Origin: Paramoeba atlantica
Lineage: Eukaryota > Discosea
Direction of reading: 5' to 3'
Length of the DNA: 64,000 nt
Assembly (NCBI GenBank): GCA_977017575.1
Contig: CDRNVI010000156.1
Span: 310,001-374,000, forward strand
Part shown: positions 54,693 to 64,000 of the stretch, one piece after another
Layout of the letters: every line of letters begins with the position of its first letter
How positions within the stretch are numbered: position 1 is the first letter of the stretch
Notes under the pieces: generated by a model
What the model was told of the DNA's origin: nothing
What the model saw: only the letters and a program-made list of their open reading frames with translations
Databases searched by the model: none
Program-made: the position numbers and the translations under genes

Positions 54693-56388
54693 ATGGGCCC
54701 TGGTGATCTTCTTGGCGGGTGTCGCAGGTTTCTTTCTGTTCTTTTCCTTTGATTAATCTTTCTTTTCTTTCTTTTTGATCTCTCGTTTTGAAGGATGATT
54801 CATTGGGGACCAATGGTCGCACTTTTCACCACAGGCTACATCTACCTTATTGCTGTTCTCGACTTGTTGGATGAACCTCTCACAGGTTCTCTCTCTCTCT
54901 ATCTCTCTTTGGTTTTTGAATCAGAAAAACTGATGCAAAACTCTGTAGGTTCAAGTTTTGTTGATTTCATCATTTTCTCTTTGATGGAATTTCGGGTTCT
55001 TTCTTGTTTCTTTCTCGCTGTTTTCAAACATCCAGGTTTTCTTTTTTCATTTCTCTTGGGCAAAAAATACAAGACTTGGATCTGAAAAATTCTCATCTCA
55101 TTCCAGGAAATGTGGATTGTGGTTGGCCTGAGCGCTCGCCAAACCTTGCAAGTTCTCATCTCCGTGTTTGCCAGGTTCTTTTTTACCGTCCTCTTGTCTT
55201 CTTTTCTCAAAACTGATCGGAAAAGTGATAATCTTGAATAAAAATGAAAGGTTTGTCAAGTTTTACAACCTCCTCGAACTCATCATTGTCGAAGTTGTGG
55301 AAGATGTGTCAAAAAAAGAGATCATCATTGTCCTTGGTTTGTTGCTTTCTCTTTTATCTCTTCTCTTTTCCTCTTCCTCTCGTTTTTATCTCTCACCATC
55401 TTTTTGATCGTAGGATTAATAATTGTGTTGGGTTAGAAAATGAGGTTTTGAAAAGAGATTTTTCATTTTTGTTTTGTGTTTTTTTATTGATTTGAAATTT
55501 TTCTGTAGAGAGCATTTTTCTTCTTTGTGACCTCAGCAGCAATCGTTTGTTTCATTATGTTTTTTTGGCTTTTTTGGAGTATGTGGGTTGACGAATCTGT
55601 TGGCCTTGTCTGTTTTTTCTCTTGTATTGTCCCAGTGAAGAGAAAAGGAAATCCTCAGGTCAACCTTTCAATTCTATTAAAAATTATGTAACAAAAAATT
55701 GAGTTTGGAATGACAGAGATTTGCGATGTGTCGGTGTTGGAAGGTATTTCGGATGGTCCTTGCTTGGATTCTTTCTGGTATTACTTCCTTGGCAACTGGA
55801 AACCTTGCTTTTGCATTTTACCAATCTATCAAAAAGAATACAACACTTATTGAAGAATGGATGCTCGATGTTAATAATTTCCTTTCTCTCTCTCTTTTTC
55901 AAAAAAAAGAATTCTTAAAACTCTTATTTCAGGACTACAAAAAAATGAAAAAGATTAAAACACCAATTCAATGTCCTTATGATCTTGGAGTGAAGACGAA
56001 CTGGACTCAATTTGTTGGAACAAATCCATTTGTTTGGATTCTTCCAATCTTTTCTCACGAATTAGATGGTTTGACATGGCCTGTAAGAGAAGGGACAGCA
56101 CAGTATTATATGGATGATATTCGGAAAGAATTAACTGAGGGATCTTTTCGAAACGTTTCTTTTTCTTTTTCTTTTTTTAATTTCTCATTTTTAAATTTCT
56201 TTTTTTTTTTTTTCAAGATGGGATGTGAGGAAAAAAAACATGAGTCCTCTTGCAATGAACAAGAGGTCAATAAAAAGGGACAAGAGAAAGAGAAAGAGAA
56301 AGAAGGTCAAGCACGAGTTTTGGATGATGAACATGCTGGTGGACCTCCTCTCCCTTCAGTTGAAAAGGAAAGAAAAAAACATTTCTAA
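54693..56388 (+). CDS. DHHC palmitoyltransferase, ZDHHC6-like
   Basis: About nine exons from [10 protein letters not shown] at 54693. Transfers palmitate to protein cysteines, in the ER for the ZDHHC6 group. [20 protein letters not shown] matches the first helix of ZDHHC6. The Cys-rich domain spans 55110-55435: [42 protein letters not shown], with the DHHC catalytic motif intact. Helices 3-4 follow ([41 protein letters not shown]). [25 protein letters not shown] and [16 protein letters not shown] are specific to ZDHHC6 (human GDGLEWPVREG). The first zinc-binding Cys of the usual C-x2-C pair is not seen (HLRVC). The C-terminal SH3-like domain of animal ZDHHC6 is replaced by a short charged tail ending KERKKHF. 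Confidence 0.85.
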
Positions 56389-56480
56389 CAACTTTTGGAT
56401 AATGAGCAAAGAACAAAAAAAAAGGTTCTTCTCTCCCAAAACAACAAACAAAATTGCCTCATTCAAAAGAGTCAAATCTC

Positions 56481-59292
56481 TCATTTGGAAAACTGTTCCC
56501 TTTCCACACTCAATATTTTTTCGTACATATCCACGCCTCCAATCACAAAATCTTCAATATTATCGGTGGCAAGAACCATTCGATTGTGGCCATTTTCTTC
56601 ATTTAGTTGATCTCCCTCCTCTCTTAAATAGAGGAGGGAGGAAGCACTTACAATCACTCGCCCTTTTCGGTTTTCAATCACCCGATTAAGACAAACACAG
56701 ATTCCAAATCCAATTACTGAAATTGCAAAAGTGTAAGCCAAAAGGAATGTCCAAAAAAATTCCTTTTCTTCCCCAAAGATCAAGTCACTCAGCTGGGTGA
56801 GGAGAGAGAACAAACTCTCACCAGTTAACCAACCAAAGGCAATCAAGATAACTTCACCATGCGTTCTACCAAATCGAGTGTGAAAATAATTTGCTCGACT
56901 GACATAGTCAAACATTGCAGAGGTTAACCCAAGAAATACAAGAGAGAAAAGAAATTCTAAGCTGTGAAAAAAGAAAGATTAAAATGGTTCTTGAGTTTTC
57001 TTGTCGCTCCTTTCAAATCTTGAAAAAAAAGAAGAAAAAACCAGGCGAAAAAAAAATTGTTTGCAGGATTTTTTCCATTTTCCAATGGATCCCAAAGGGC
57101 ACTCCAGCACATCCAACCCCATGATCCAAGTACATAACCACAAGCCACCTCCAAGAGTTTGGTTTGTAGTGTGTATCGATATCCAATTTCAGCTTTCTGG
57201 TTTTATTGGATGGACGTGAGTCTCATGGAGAGAAAGACTAAAAGAAAGAAAAAAACAAACAGAGAGTCGGTTAAGATCTTTTCGACAGTTTCGTTTGATA
57301 ATTCCCCTCCCAATTGCAATGATAATTGTGATGAATACCATCAAAATGAGCAAAAATAAATACATGAGAATCACTGTGATCCAGTAAGTCGTAATCTTCT
57401 CGAACTATGGGGAAAAAGATTAAAAATGAAAGGGAAAAAATTCAATGGAAAAGAGAAGACCGTCATTCGAAAAGAAAAAGTCCAAAATTTTGCAGTTGCC
57501 ATCGAAATGGCCATGATTCCTAAAAGAACCATCCGCCGCCAGAGACCACGTAACTGTTACACAAATGATCAGCAAAGAAAAGAGAGGTTTTTAATTTTTT
57601 TTTCAAAGAAATTGAGTCTTCCAACCCTTTTTACAAGAAGATCAAGAAGCTTTGATATGATCCCAATTATGATGGTCAGAATACTTGCCACGAAATAGAA
57701 CACAGCAATTCGGTGAAAATTATCTTTTTCTGCGTTGAGAGTTGTAAAAAAAAAGATCTCTTGAGAAGATAAAGTAAGAGAACAAACCCATAAGGGCAAA
57801 TATGAAAGAGACAATCACATCAGCATAAGCCCAACCAATCATCATTCCAATCACCCCCTATTATTATTTTTCAAAAGAATTAAATATCATGTTTAAGAAA
57901 GAATTTTTCCAAAACAAATATTACCTTCGATCCACTAATTGACGTCAGACCAAAAACAGCTCTGTTATTTTATTAGAATTCGAAGAAAGAAGTAAGAAAT
58001 GAGAAAACAAACCGAGCAAATGAGACTTTATTTTCAAATCCACTGACTTGGTCTGGATTCGATTGGACAATGGAATCTTTCATTCTGACATGAACCATGT
58101 GACAGAAGACCAATAGAATAATCGAAATGAGAGTTAAAATAACTGACCAAAATTCCCAAATTAATTACTTCTCAGATCAAGCACACTTATAAAAGAGAGA
58201 GAAAGCAAACTTGCATAAGTAAGATAAATAGCAAAGAGGACCCAAGGGTCATGTTCCTCAGTATCATCAACAGTTCCCAATTCCAAAAGAGTTCGACTCC
58301 AGGATTCAGCAATAACAAGAGGAATAGCAGCAGCAAGAAGTTTTAAAAGATGAAGAATGAATGAATCTTGAATATATTGTTTGTGTTCATACATTTCATC
58401 GCATGAGAGGGGATTTCTTTCTGGAGTGGGTGGCAGATAACGCGAAGTTTGTTTTGGAGAAGGAGGTCTGGGAGAAGAAGAAGAAGACAAATCTTCCATG
58501 TCTTGAAAATTACCAGGATTTTTTACTTCTCCAACAACTTCATGGACCAAATCACCAACATCTTGGATCAAATCTGAGACATTTGTGGCAACTTGCATTG
58601 CTTTATCTTCCCAGAAAAAATGGTTATTCATCATAGAAGAATTATCATCGAAGAAAGAACCAACCTCGAACATATTGATCTGATTCTGAATTTTGAGGGA
58701 AAAGATTTGGGATAGAAGGAGGGTGGTCGGAAAAGGGATTGCCATTTGCCTCTTTTTCCAATTCTTCTTGATCAATTTTATCCATATCTAAGTTCAAATC
58801 TTCCATCTAAAAATCATGATTCATTCTCTCGAGAAGGCTTCAAACTTCAAAGACAAAAAGACAAAAAGCCAAAGAATTGATCCTCTAACCTGTTTTTGAA
58901 ACTCTCTTTTTGCTTGGACAGCAGATTCTTTTGCTGCATTTGCAGTTCCCCTTCATTGGTAAACAGGATCAACCAAAACTTTTTGAAAGAAAAGAGAAAA
59001 AAGAGAGAAAAAAAGAACCTGGCTCCTCTCATGAGTTGGTCCAAAGCGACCTCAGCCAATTCCGATTGGTAAGCTGCAAGAATGAAAGTAAGATCTTCAT
59101 TCCATTGATCAAAGAAGAACCCAAAAAAAGAGAGAGAAAGAGAGGACTTCCGGTTCGATCAACAACAACAAAATCATCATCATCCTCAGAACACTCTCGA
59201 TGTTGTGGGGAAGTTTTTCCTCTTTCAAATTCTTCATCCAAATCGACAGACTCAAATTGGGGAACAGATGTCGAATTTGGATGAGTCTCCAT
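56481..59292 (-). CDS. Multi-pass membrane protein of unknown family
   Basis: About twelve exons. Starts METHPNSTSVPQFESVDLDE with an acidic cytosolic region, two short helical exons (QSELAEVALDQLMRGA, NAAKESAVQAKREFQKQ) and MEDLNLDMDKIDQEELEKE. A longer exon (58600-58215) has DLIQDVGDLVHEVVGEV, a Ser/Pro segment and two membrane helices (HLLKLLAAAIPLVIAESW; WVLFAIYLTYASLL). Further helices on later exons include VILTLISIILLVFCHMV, IGWAYADVIVSFIFALMGL, AVFYFVASILTIIIGII, WITVILMYLFLLILMVFI and VILIAFGWLTGESLFSLL. Roughly ten membrane segments in all, ending DMYEKILSVEREQFSK. Convergent with ZDHHC6-like. I do not recognise the family; exon junctions at 56900-58200 are approximate. Confidence 0.6.
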
Positions 59293-59437
59293 CAAGGGAG
59301 AGAGATGAAAGGAGGAAAGAAAGCGAATCAAAGGAAGAGGAAAGAGAGAAAGACCTGAGAGAAGAGGAATTTTCAGCGAATTTTCGGGTTTTTGTGTGGT
59401 TTTCACTTTTTGTCTGTTACGACAATCATTTTGGGAG

Positions 59438-60287
59438 ATGGGGATTCTTGCCTCTAAGAAAAAAACAAACCCAGAACCAACAGTGGAGGATTGGCCAGAT
59501 GGAAAATGTAAAATTGTCATGGTTGGGGATGGTGCTGTTGGTTCTTTGTTTCTTTTTTTGAAATTTTGAATGATTTTCAAAATTAATCTTTTGAGCAAAG
59601 GAAAAACTTGTCTTGGAATTCGTTGTGTCACCGGAGAGTTTCCTGTTATTTATATTCCCACTGTTTGTGGTTGGTATCTTCTTTTGAATCTTTCGAATCA
59701 ATTGGCTGAGATAAATTATCAAACAGATAATTACCAAGTTGACGATAGAGATTATGGACCGTTTTCAGTTTGGGATACCGCTGGGCATGAAGATTATCCA
59801 AGGTTCAGTGAAGATTACATCTTTTATTTTATTTTCTTCCTTTGATTGTTCTAACAGCAGACTGCGCCTATTGTCGTATCTTCAGGCGAACTGTTTTTTG
59901 CTTTGTTTTTCTGTTGTTTCTCCCACATCACTCGATAACATCATCGCCAAGTGGGTGCCTGAGGTGAGAAATTTTCTCATTTCTTGGGTTCACTTGTTTT
60001 GAATTCGTTAAGAAACCTCTCAGGTTCAACATCATCGCCCAGAGGGGAGACTTCTTCTGGTTGGAACTAAATCTGACCTCCGAGAGGATCAGGAAACTCT
60101 TGAGTATTTAAGAAAACAAGGAAACACCCCTATTTCAAACAAAGACGCCCAAGCTTTCGCTGACAAACATAATCTCCCTTTCTTGGAATGTTCTTCTTTG
60201 ACTGGTGAAGGGGTGGAACAAATTTTTCGTGCTGCAACAGATGCCTCACCAGTTATTCGATTGGGACCAAAACGTGCACTCTCTTGA
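59438..60287 (+). CDS. Atypical Rho GTPase, copy 1: MGxxxS start, His at catalytic Gln, no CAAX
   Basis: Exons 59438-59540, 59601-59669, 59727-59802, 59861-59963, 60024-60287; 204 residues with all junctions GT-AG. P-loop [14 protein letters not shown], switch I YIPTVCDNYQVDD (usual Phe replaced by Cys), switch [21 protein letters not shown], base motif [12 protein letters not shown], Rho insert [23 protein letters not shown]. The Gln equivalent to Ras Q61 is His, a change that lowers GTP hydrolysis in other Ras-family proteins. The C-terminus RLGPKRALS has no CAAX box. The N-terminus MGILASKKK has Gly2, Ser6 and a Lys cluster, the classic N-myristoylation plus polybasic pattern. It therefore probably uses myristate, not prenyl, for membrane binding (inference). 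Confidence 0.85.
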
Positions 60288-60588
60288 ATTTGTCTTTTGG
60301 TTCACACACAAACCCTCTCTTTCGTCTTTTATTTTGGCCAAAATTTCCAAGACTCAAGAACAAAAAAACTCAACGAAAATTGGAATGAAAGAAATCTTTT
60401 CTGGCTTTCTGATCCGGTTTGCTCGTTTTGCAAAAATTATTTTTTTCCCGAAAATTTCCCAAATTGCTTGAGACGAAAAAAAAAGAACACAGAGATAGTC
60501 TATTTTCAATGTTTTTTATTTTTCTTTTTTTTTTTAAACCTTATCAAATAATAATCGATTTTTTTAAAATCCAATCTTGTTTTTATCC
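60288..60588. other. Spacer between Rho copy 1 and OYE
   Basis: Three hundred bases, convergent 3' ends. The first 120 bases (from TTTGTCTTTTGGTTCACA) are repeated after Rho copy 3 at 63785-63909. No gene. Confidence 0.6.
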
Positions 60589-61809
60589 CTATTGAGCCAA
60601 ACTTCCAATCTCTTCGACTTTGACTTGTTGAGATTCCTGTGCATTTAAAATTTTGCCATCGAGATCTGGGTAATCAACATAACCTTCCCTTCCCTGGGTA
60701 AAGAAAGTACCGGGGTGATAATCATTCAGAGGAGCTTCTTGTCGAATTCTTTGCACCAAGTCAGGGTTCGAGATATACAATCTCCCAAAGGCAATCGCAT
60801 CATAAATTCCATCTTGAATCGCCTTTTCTGCAGTCTCTGGCTGAAACGAACTAGAACCAATAATAACACCAGAGTAAACCTCTTTTGCCCATGTATGACG
60901 GAGTGGAAGAGAATAAGACGCATCCTCTTTGGCTTGTTTGGGAACACCGATCCATCGAGGCTCAGAAAGAAGGAGATATGCCAAGTTGAATTGATCGAGC
61001 CAAGTAACCACATCCCGATACATTTTTTCTGGATTTGAATCGCGACATCCATAATAGACGATAGAGTCGGTGTAAGTTGGTGAAATTCGAATGCCAACCC
61101 GCTTGCTACTTCCCATCACCTCAATCACTGTTTTCAAAATCATTCCCAACAAACGAGTTCGATTTTCAAGGGATTGTGTTCCAAACTCATCATCTCGCTG
61201 GTTGACACTATCACAAAGAAATTGATCCAATAAATAACCGTGTGCTGAGTGAATTTCCACGAAATCAAAATTCGCCCGTTTTGCTCTTTCCGCCGCTTCT
61301 TTGTAATCATTCACCACCCTTTCCATTTCGTCAATCCTCAACGCTCGAGGAGGATTCTCTTCATATTGAACTGTTTTGTATTCCATATTGCGACAATGTC
61401 CCCCTGCAGCAACAGACGAAGAACTTACTGGTCCTAAAGGTCGGTCCAAACTCTGAAGAAAGGGATGTTTTGACCAGGGAAAGGTACACATTCTTCCAGT
61501 ATGCCAGAGTTGCATGCTTATTTTGCCACCTTTTTCGTGCACACTTGAAACAATCTCTTCCCATTTCGCCTCCTGTTTGTCTGTGAAGATCCCCGGAGAA
61601 GTCTGATAAGGAGTTTCAGGGGAGATAGGAACCGCTTCGGTGATCAATAAACCTCCTTTGGTTGCTCGTTGGGTGTAGTACTCCTTCACCAAATCAGTAG
61701 GAGTAAAATCCTCGAAAGTTCCTCGCACGCGAGTTAAAGGAGCCATGGCAACCCGATGGGAGAGCCCTAAACTCTCCAACGGACTCAAAAGCTTTTCGTA
61801 ACGACTCAT
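60589..61809 (-). CDS. Old Yellow Enzyme-type NADPH:flavin oxidoreductase
   Basis: Single exon, 406 residues from MSRYEKLLSPLESLG (an upstream in-frame Met at 61881 would add 24 residues). TIM-barrel FMN enzyme reducing activated C=C bonds of alpha,beta-unsaturated carbonyls (12-oxophytodienoate reductase/OYE group). Signatures: RVAMAPLTRVRG, GLLITEAVPIS, ISMQLWHTGRM (FMN-binding Gln/His), FDFVEIHSAHGYLLDQFL with the substrate-binding His-His pair and Tyr, NQRDDEFGTQSLENRTR, VGIRISPTYT, and YDAIAFGRLYISNPDL at the phosphate site. The GT after EFG replaces the usual GG. No targeting signal is apparent. Sits between Rho copies 1 and 2 on the opposite strand. Confidence 0.93.
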   Translation of the reverse strand: MSRYEKLLSPLESLGLSHRVAMAPLTRVRGTFEDFTPTDLVKEYYTQRATKGGLLITEAVPISPETPYQTSPGIFTDKQEAKWEEIVSSVHEKGGKISMQLWHTGRMCTFPWSKHPFLQSLDRPLGPVSSSSVAAGGHCRNMEYKTVQYEENPPRALRIDEMERVVNDYKEAAERAKRANFDFVEIHSAHGYLLDQFLCDSVNQRDDEFGTQSLENRTRLLGMILKTVIEVMGSSKRVGIRISPTYTDSIVYYGCRDSNPEKMYRDVVTWLDQFNLAYLLLSEPRWIGVPKQAKEDASYSLPLRHTWAKEVYSGVIIGSSSFQPETAEKAIQDGIYDAIAFGRLYISNPDLVQRIRQEAPLNDYHPGTFFTQGREGYVDYPDLDGKILNAQESQQVKVEEIGSLAQ

Positions 61810-62434
61810 GGTTTTTAAACTAACACTTTTTGTATTCAAAAGAAAAAAGGAATTCAGCAAAGTGACCTCTACAACCTTCAAAACAAGAAACGCGAAGTTT
61901 CTTTCAAAATTTCAGTGACAACACCACAAAAACGAAAAGGCAAGGGCGAAATCCAGGGAAATTCCGAGAAAAGGATTTCATGGCAAACATCGGAACTTTT
62001 CCAGCCGCGTTGAAAAAGAAAAGAAAGAGAAAAAAAGAGACCCAAAAAAAAAGCCAAAAATTCTAATTTTTTTTGAAACAAAAATATACTAAAAAAGGAT
62101 AAAGAAAGTTTGTTTCTTTTTTATCGCACTTTTTCTTTTTTACGCCCTTTTTTTTTGGGTTGTGGCTTGGGTTTCCCAAGATGGAAGTGGCTCTGATCTT
62201 TTGAATGATCACTCTGATGAGTTCTTCTTTTCATTTCTTGTTCTTCTCTCCGATCGAACTCAATTCCTTTTTTTTTTTCCATCAGTCTGAGGCTCTTGGT
62301 TTTGCTCGCGCTGGTTTTTTCTCTTTCTTTCCCTTCTTCTCTTTCCCTTTGTTCCTTTGTTGCTTTATCCAATTCTTAAATCTGATTTTTAGGTTTCTCC
62401 CCTGACCAACAAACATCAACAAAAAGAAAGGAAA
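61810..62434. other. OYE upstream region with a low-confidence basic ORF
   Basis: About 625 bases. On the minus strand 62282-62121 encodes MEKKKGIEFDRREEQEMKRR and a Lys-rich end after a possible splice acceptor; it is a plausible last exon of a small basic protein, but no upstream exon could be established. The OYE promoter should lie at 61810-62100. Confidence 0.35.
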
Positions 62435-62439
62435 AACAA

Positions 62440-62467
62440 TGGCGTCCACTAATAAAAATGGACACCA
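62440..62467. repeat. 28-bp hairpin TGGCGTCCA-N10-TGGACACCA
   Basis: Arms TGGCGTCCA and TGGACACCA are complementary at eight of nine positions around an AT-rich loop (CTAATAAAAA). An almost identical copy is at 63924-63951. It sits about 50 bases before the duplicated upstream block of Rho copy 2. Confidence 0.7.
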
Positions 62468-62520
62468 TAATGCAATTTTGTGTTTCCCCTTTTTGTCTGT
62501 TACGACAATCATTTTGGGAG

Positions 62521-62790
62521 ATGGGGATTCTTGCCTCGAAGAAAAAGACAAACCCAGAACCAACAGTGGAGGATTGGCCAGATGGAAAATGTAAAATTGT
62601 CATGGTTGGGGATGGTGCTGTTGGTTCTTTGTTTCTTTTTTTGAAATTTTGAATGATTTTCAAAATTAATCTTTTGAGCAAAGGAAAAACTTGTCTTGGA
62701 ATTCGTTGTCTCACTGGAGAGTTCCCTGTTCTTTACATTCCCACTGTTTGTGGTTGGTATCTTCTTTTTGAGATCCTTTCGAATCAATGG
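62521..62790 (+). pseudogene. Rho GTPase copy 2, exons 1-2 only
   Basis: Repeats exon 1 ([14 protein letters not shown] to GDGAVG), the intron and exon 2 ([19 protein letters not shown]) of the Rho gene at 59438, then homology ends about 62790 within the following intron and unrelated sequence begins. Switch II and all later motifs are absent. Confidence 0.85.
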
Positions 62791-62940
62791 CACTTTTCTT
62801 TTTTACGCAAAACGAAATGAGTGGCAGAGGTCAACATTTTCCCATTTTTCAATGAATTTCCTTCAAATTCAAAAAAGCACCTGCTACAGGCCCAGGCTAG
62901 GTTTTCTCCTTTTTGTCTGTTGCGACAATCATTTTGGGAG

Positions 62941-63784
62941 ATGGGGATTCTTGCCTCGAAGAAAAAAACAAACCCAGAACCAACAGTGGAGGATTGGGCA
63001 GATGGAAAATGTAAAATTGTCATGGTTGGGGATGGTGCTGTTGGTTGTTTGTTTCTCTTTTTGAAATTTGAATGATTTTCAAAATTAATCTTTTGAACAA
63101 AGGAAAAACTTGTCTTGGAATTCGTTGTCTCACTGGAGAGTTTCCTGTTCTTTATATTCCCACTGTTTGTGGTTGGTACCTTCTTTTTTGAGAATCTTTC
63201 GAATCAATTGGCTGAGATATTATTTCAAACAGATAATTACCAAGTTGATGATCGAGATTATGGACCGTTTTCAGTTTGGGATACCGCTTCGAATGAAGAG
63301 TATTTTCAGTGAAGATTAAATTCTCTTTAATTTTCTTTTCTTCCTTTGATTGTTCTCACAGATTACGCGGATTGTCTTATATTCAGGCGAACTGTTTTTT
63401 GCTTTGTTTTTCTGTTGTTTCTCCCACATCACTCGATAACATCAAAGCCAGGTGGCTGCCTGAGGTGAGAAATTTTCACATTTCTTGTTTCACTTGAATT
63501 CGTTAAAAAAAACCTCTCAGGTTCAACATCATCGCCCAGAGGGGAGACTTCTTCTGGTTGGAACTAAATCTGATCTCCGAGAGGATCAGGACACCCTTGA
63601 GTATTTGAGAAAGCAAGGAAACACCCCTATTTCAAACAAAGACGCCCAAGTTTTTGCTGACACACTTAATCTCCCTTTCTTGGAATGGTCTTCTTTGACT
63701 GGTGAAGGGGTGGAACAAATTTTTCGTGCTGCAACAGATGCCTCACCAATCATTCGATTGGGACCAAAACGTGCACTCTCTTGA
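62941..63784 (+). pseudogene. Rho GTPase copy 3, decaying
   Basis: Exon-by-exon copy of the Rho gene at 59438: exon 1 62941 ([14 protein letters not shown]), exon 2 near 63104, switch I/II exon near 63236-63300, exon 4 near 63361, last exon 63524-63784. Switch II reads [11 protein letters not shown]: the Gly after Ala is Ser and the catalytic Gln is Asn. The splice donor after it (CCAAG/GT in copy 1) is missing so the exon runs into TGA. The ECSS motif is EWSS. The ends match copy 1, including RLGPKRALS. Confidence 0.8.
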
Positions 63785-64000
63785 ATTTGTCTTTTGGTTC
63801 ACATACAAACCCTCTCTTTCGTCTTTTATTTTGGCCAAAATTTCCAAGACTCAAGAACAAAAAAACTCAACGAAAATTGGAATGAAAGAAATCTTTTCTG
63901 GCTTTCTGATGCAAGAAAAACAATGGCGTCCACTAATAATAATGGACACCATAATACTTTTTTGTTCTTTGCGTTTTCAGAAAAATCGCCTCTTCGTCAA
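63785..64000. repeat. 3' flank of Rho copy 3 with second hairpin
   Basis: 63785-63909 duplicates the 3' flank of Rho copy 1. At 63924-63951 the hairpin TGGCGTCCA/TGGACACCA seen at 62440 returns, in the same AAACAATGG and ATAAT context, which suggests that another duplicated unit follows beyond the window. Confidence 0.7.

Noticed and set aside
62121-62372. Independent small basic protein gene
   Set aside because: The frame lacks an ATG at its start and no upstream exon could be shown; kept only as a low-confidence remark.

Overview
This is nuclear DNA of a unicellular eukaryote with an AT-rich (roughly 60-65 percent by eye), gene-dense genome. Genes lie 100-600 bases apart on both strands. 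Most are interrupted by short GT-AG introns of about 50-120 bases with T-rich 3' ends, so coding regions had to be read exon by exon. TAA and TGA end reading frames as in the standard code. The gene content (Rac, Rho and Rab-like GTPases, PAK-like kinases, a RasGEF carrying LRR and GBD/FH3 domains, C2 proteins, Elongin B, WTAP, KDEL receptor, mitochondrial uL3m, a peroxisomal racemase) suits a free-living amoeboid or opisthokont-grade protist. I cannot name the species.

Layout. 1-6 kb: 3' part of an LRR-GBD/FH3-ubiquitin-fold-RasGEF gene (+). 6.2-7 kb: a Rac (-). 7.4-14.1 kb: two tandem paralogues (-) with a C2 domain and a permuted papain (C92-like) domain, one of them with a long tail of GAVGL-type repeats. 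14.4-19 kb: mitochondrial ribosomal protein uL3m (+), an unknown gene (-), Elongin B (+) and a small Cys-containing protein (-). 19.1-24.4 kb: four SPRY-like genes (+) flanking an AMACR-type racemase (-). 24.7-32.6 kb: KDEL receptor (-), a WTAP/FIP37 homologue of the m6A writer with an RGG tail (+), a probably GPI-anchored protein with repeated dirigent/allene-oxide-cyclase-like segments (-), and a PQ-loop transporter (-).

32.7-39.6 kb is the accessory region. It has three copies of a unit consisting of a small two-exon membrane-protein gene followed by a tRNA-Ser(CGA) gene or fragment. Between the units lie a decayed mobile-element-like stretch, a coiled-coil gene, an intron-bearing HNH endonuclease-like gene with a Cys/His tail, and an 88-bp near-perfect palindrome without spacer. 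One tRNA-Ser is complete and the others are broken inside the gene. Two fragments abut exactly at the anticodon arm, as if one tRNA gene had been split by the 2.3 kb between them.

39.6-48.4 kb: a DUF3336-patatin lipase with a C-terminal C1 domain (+), then duplicated Rab-like GTPase (-) and PAK-like kinase (+) genes, with the scar of a lost GTPase copy and several decaying motifs. 48.6-59.3 kb: a secreted histidine acid phosphatase (+), a C2-LRR protein (+), a ZDHHC6-like palmitoyltransferase (+) and an unknown multi-pass membrane protein (-). 59.4-64 kb: an unusual Rho GTPase with an N-myristoylation-type start, a His at the catalytic Gln position and no CAAX box, followed by an Old Yellow Enzyme gene (-) and two further decaying Rho copies.

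Common themes are small-GTPase signalling (RasGEF, Rac, Rho, Rab-like, PAK) and repeated local gene duplication with visible decay. Most exon boundaries are inferred from splice motifs and reading frame and should be treated as models.
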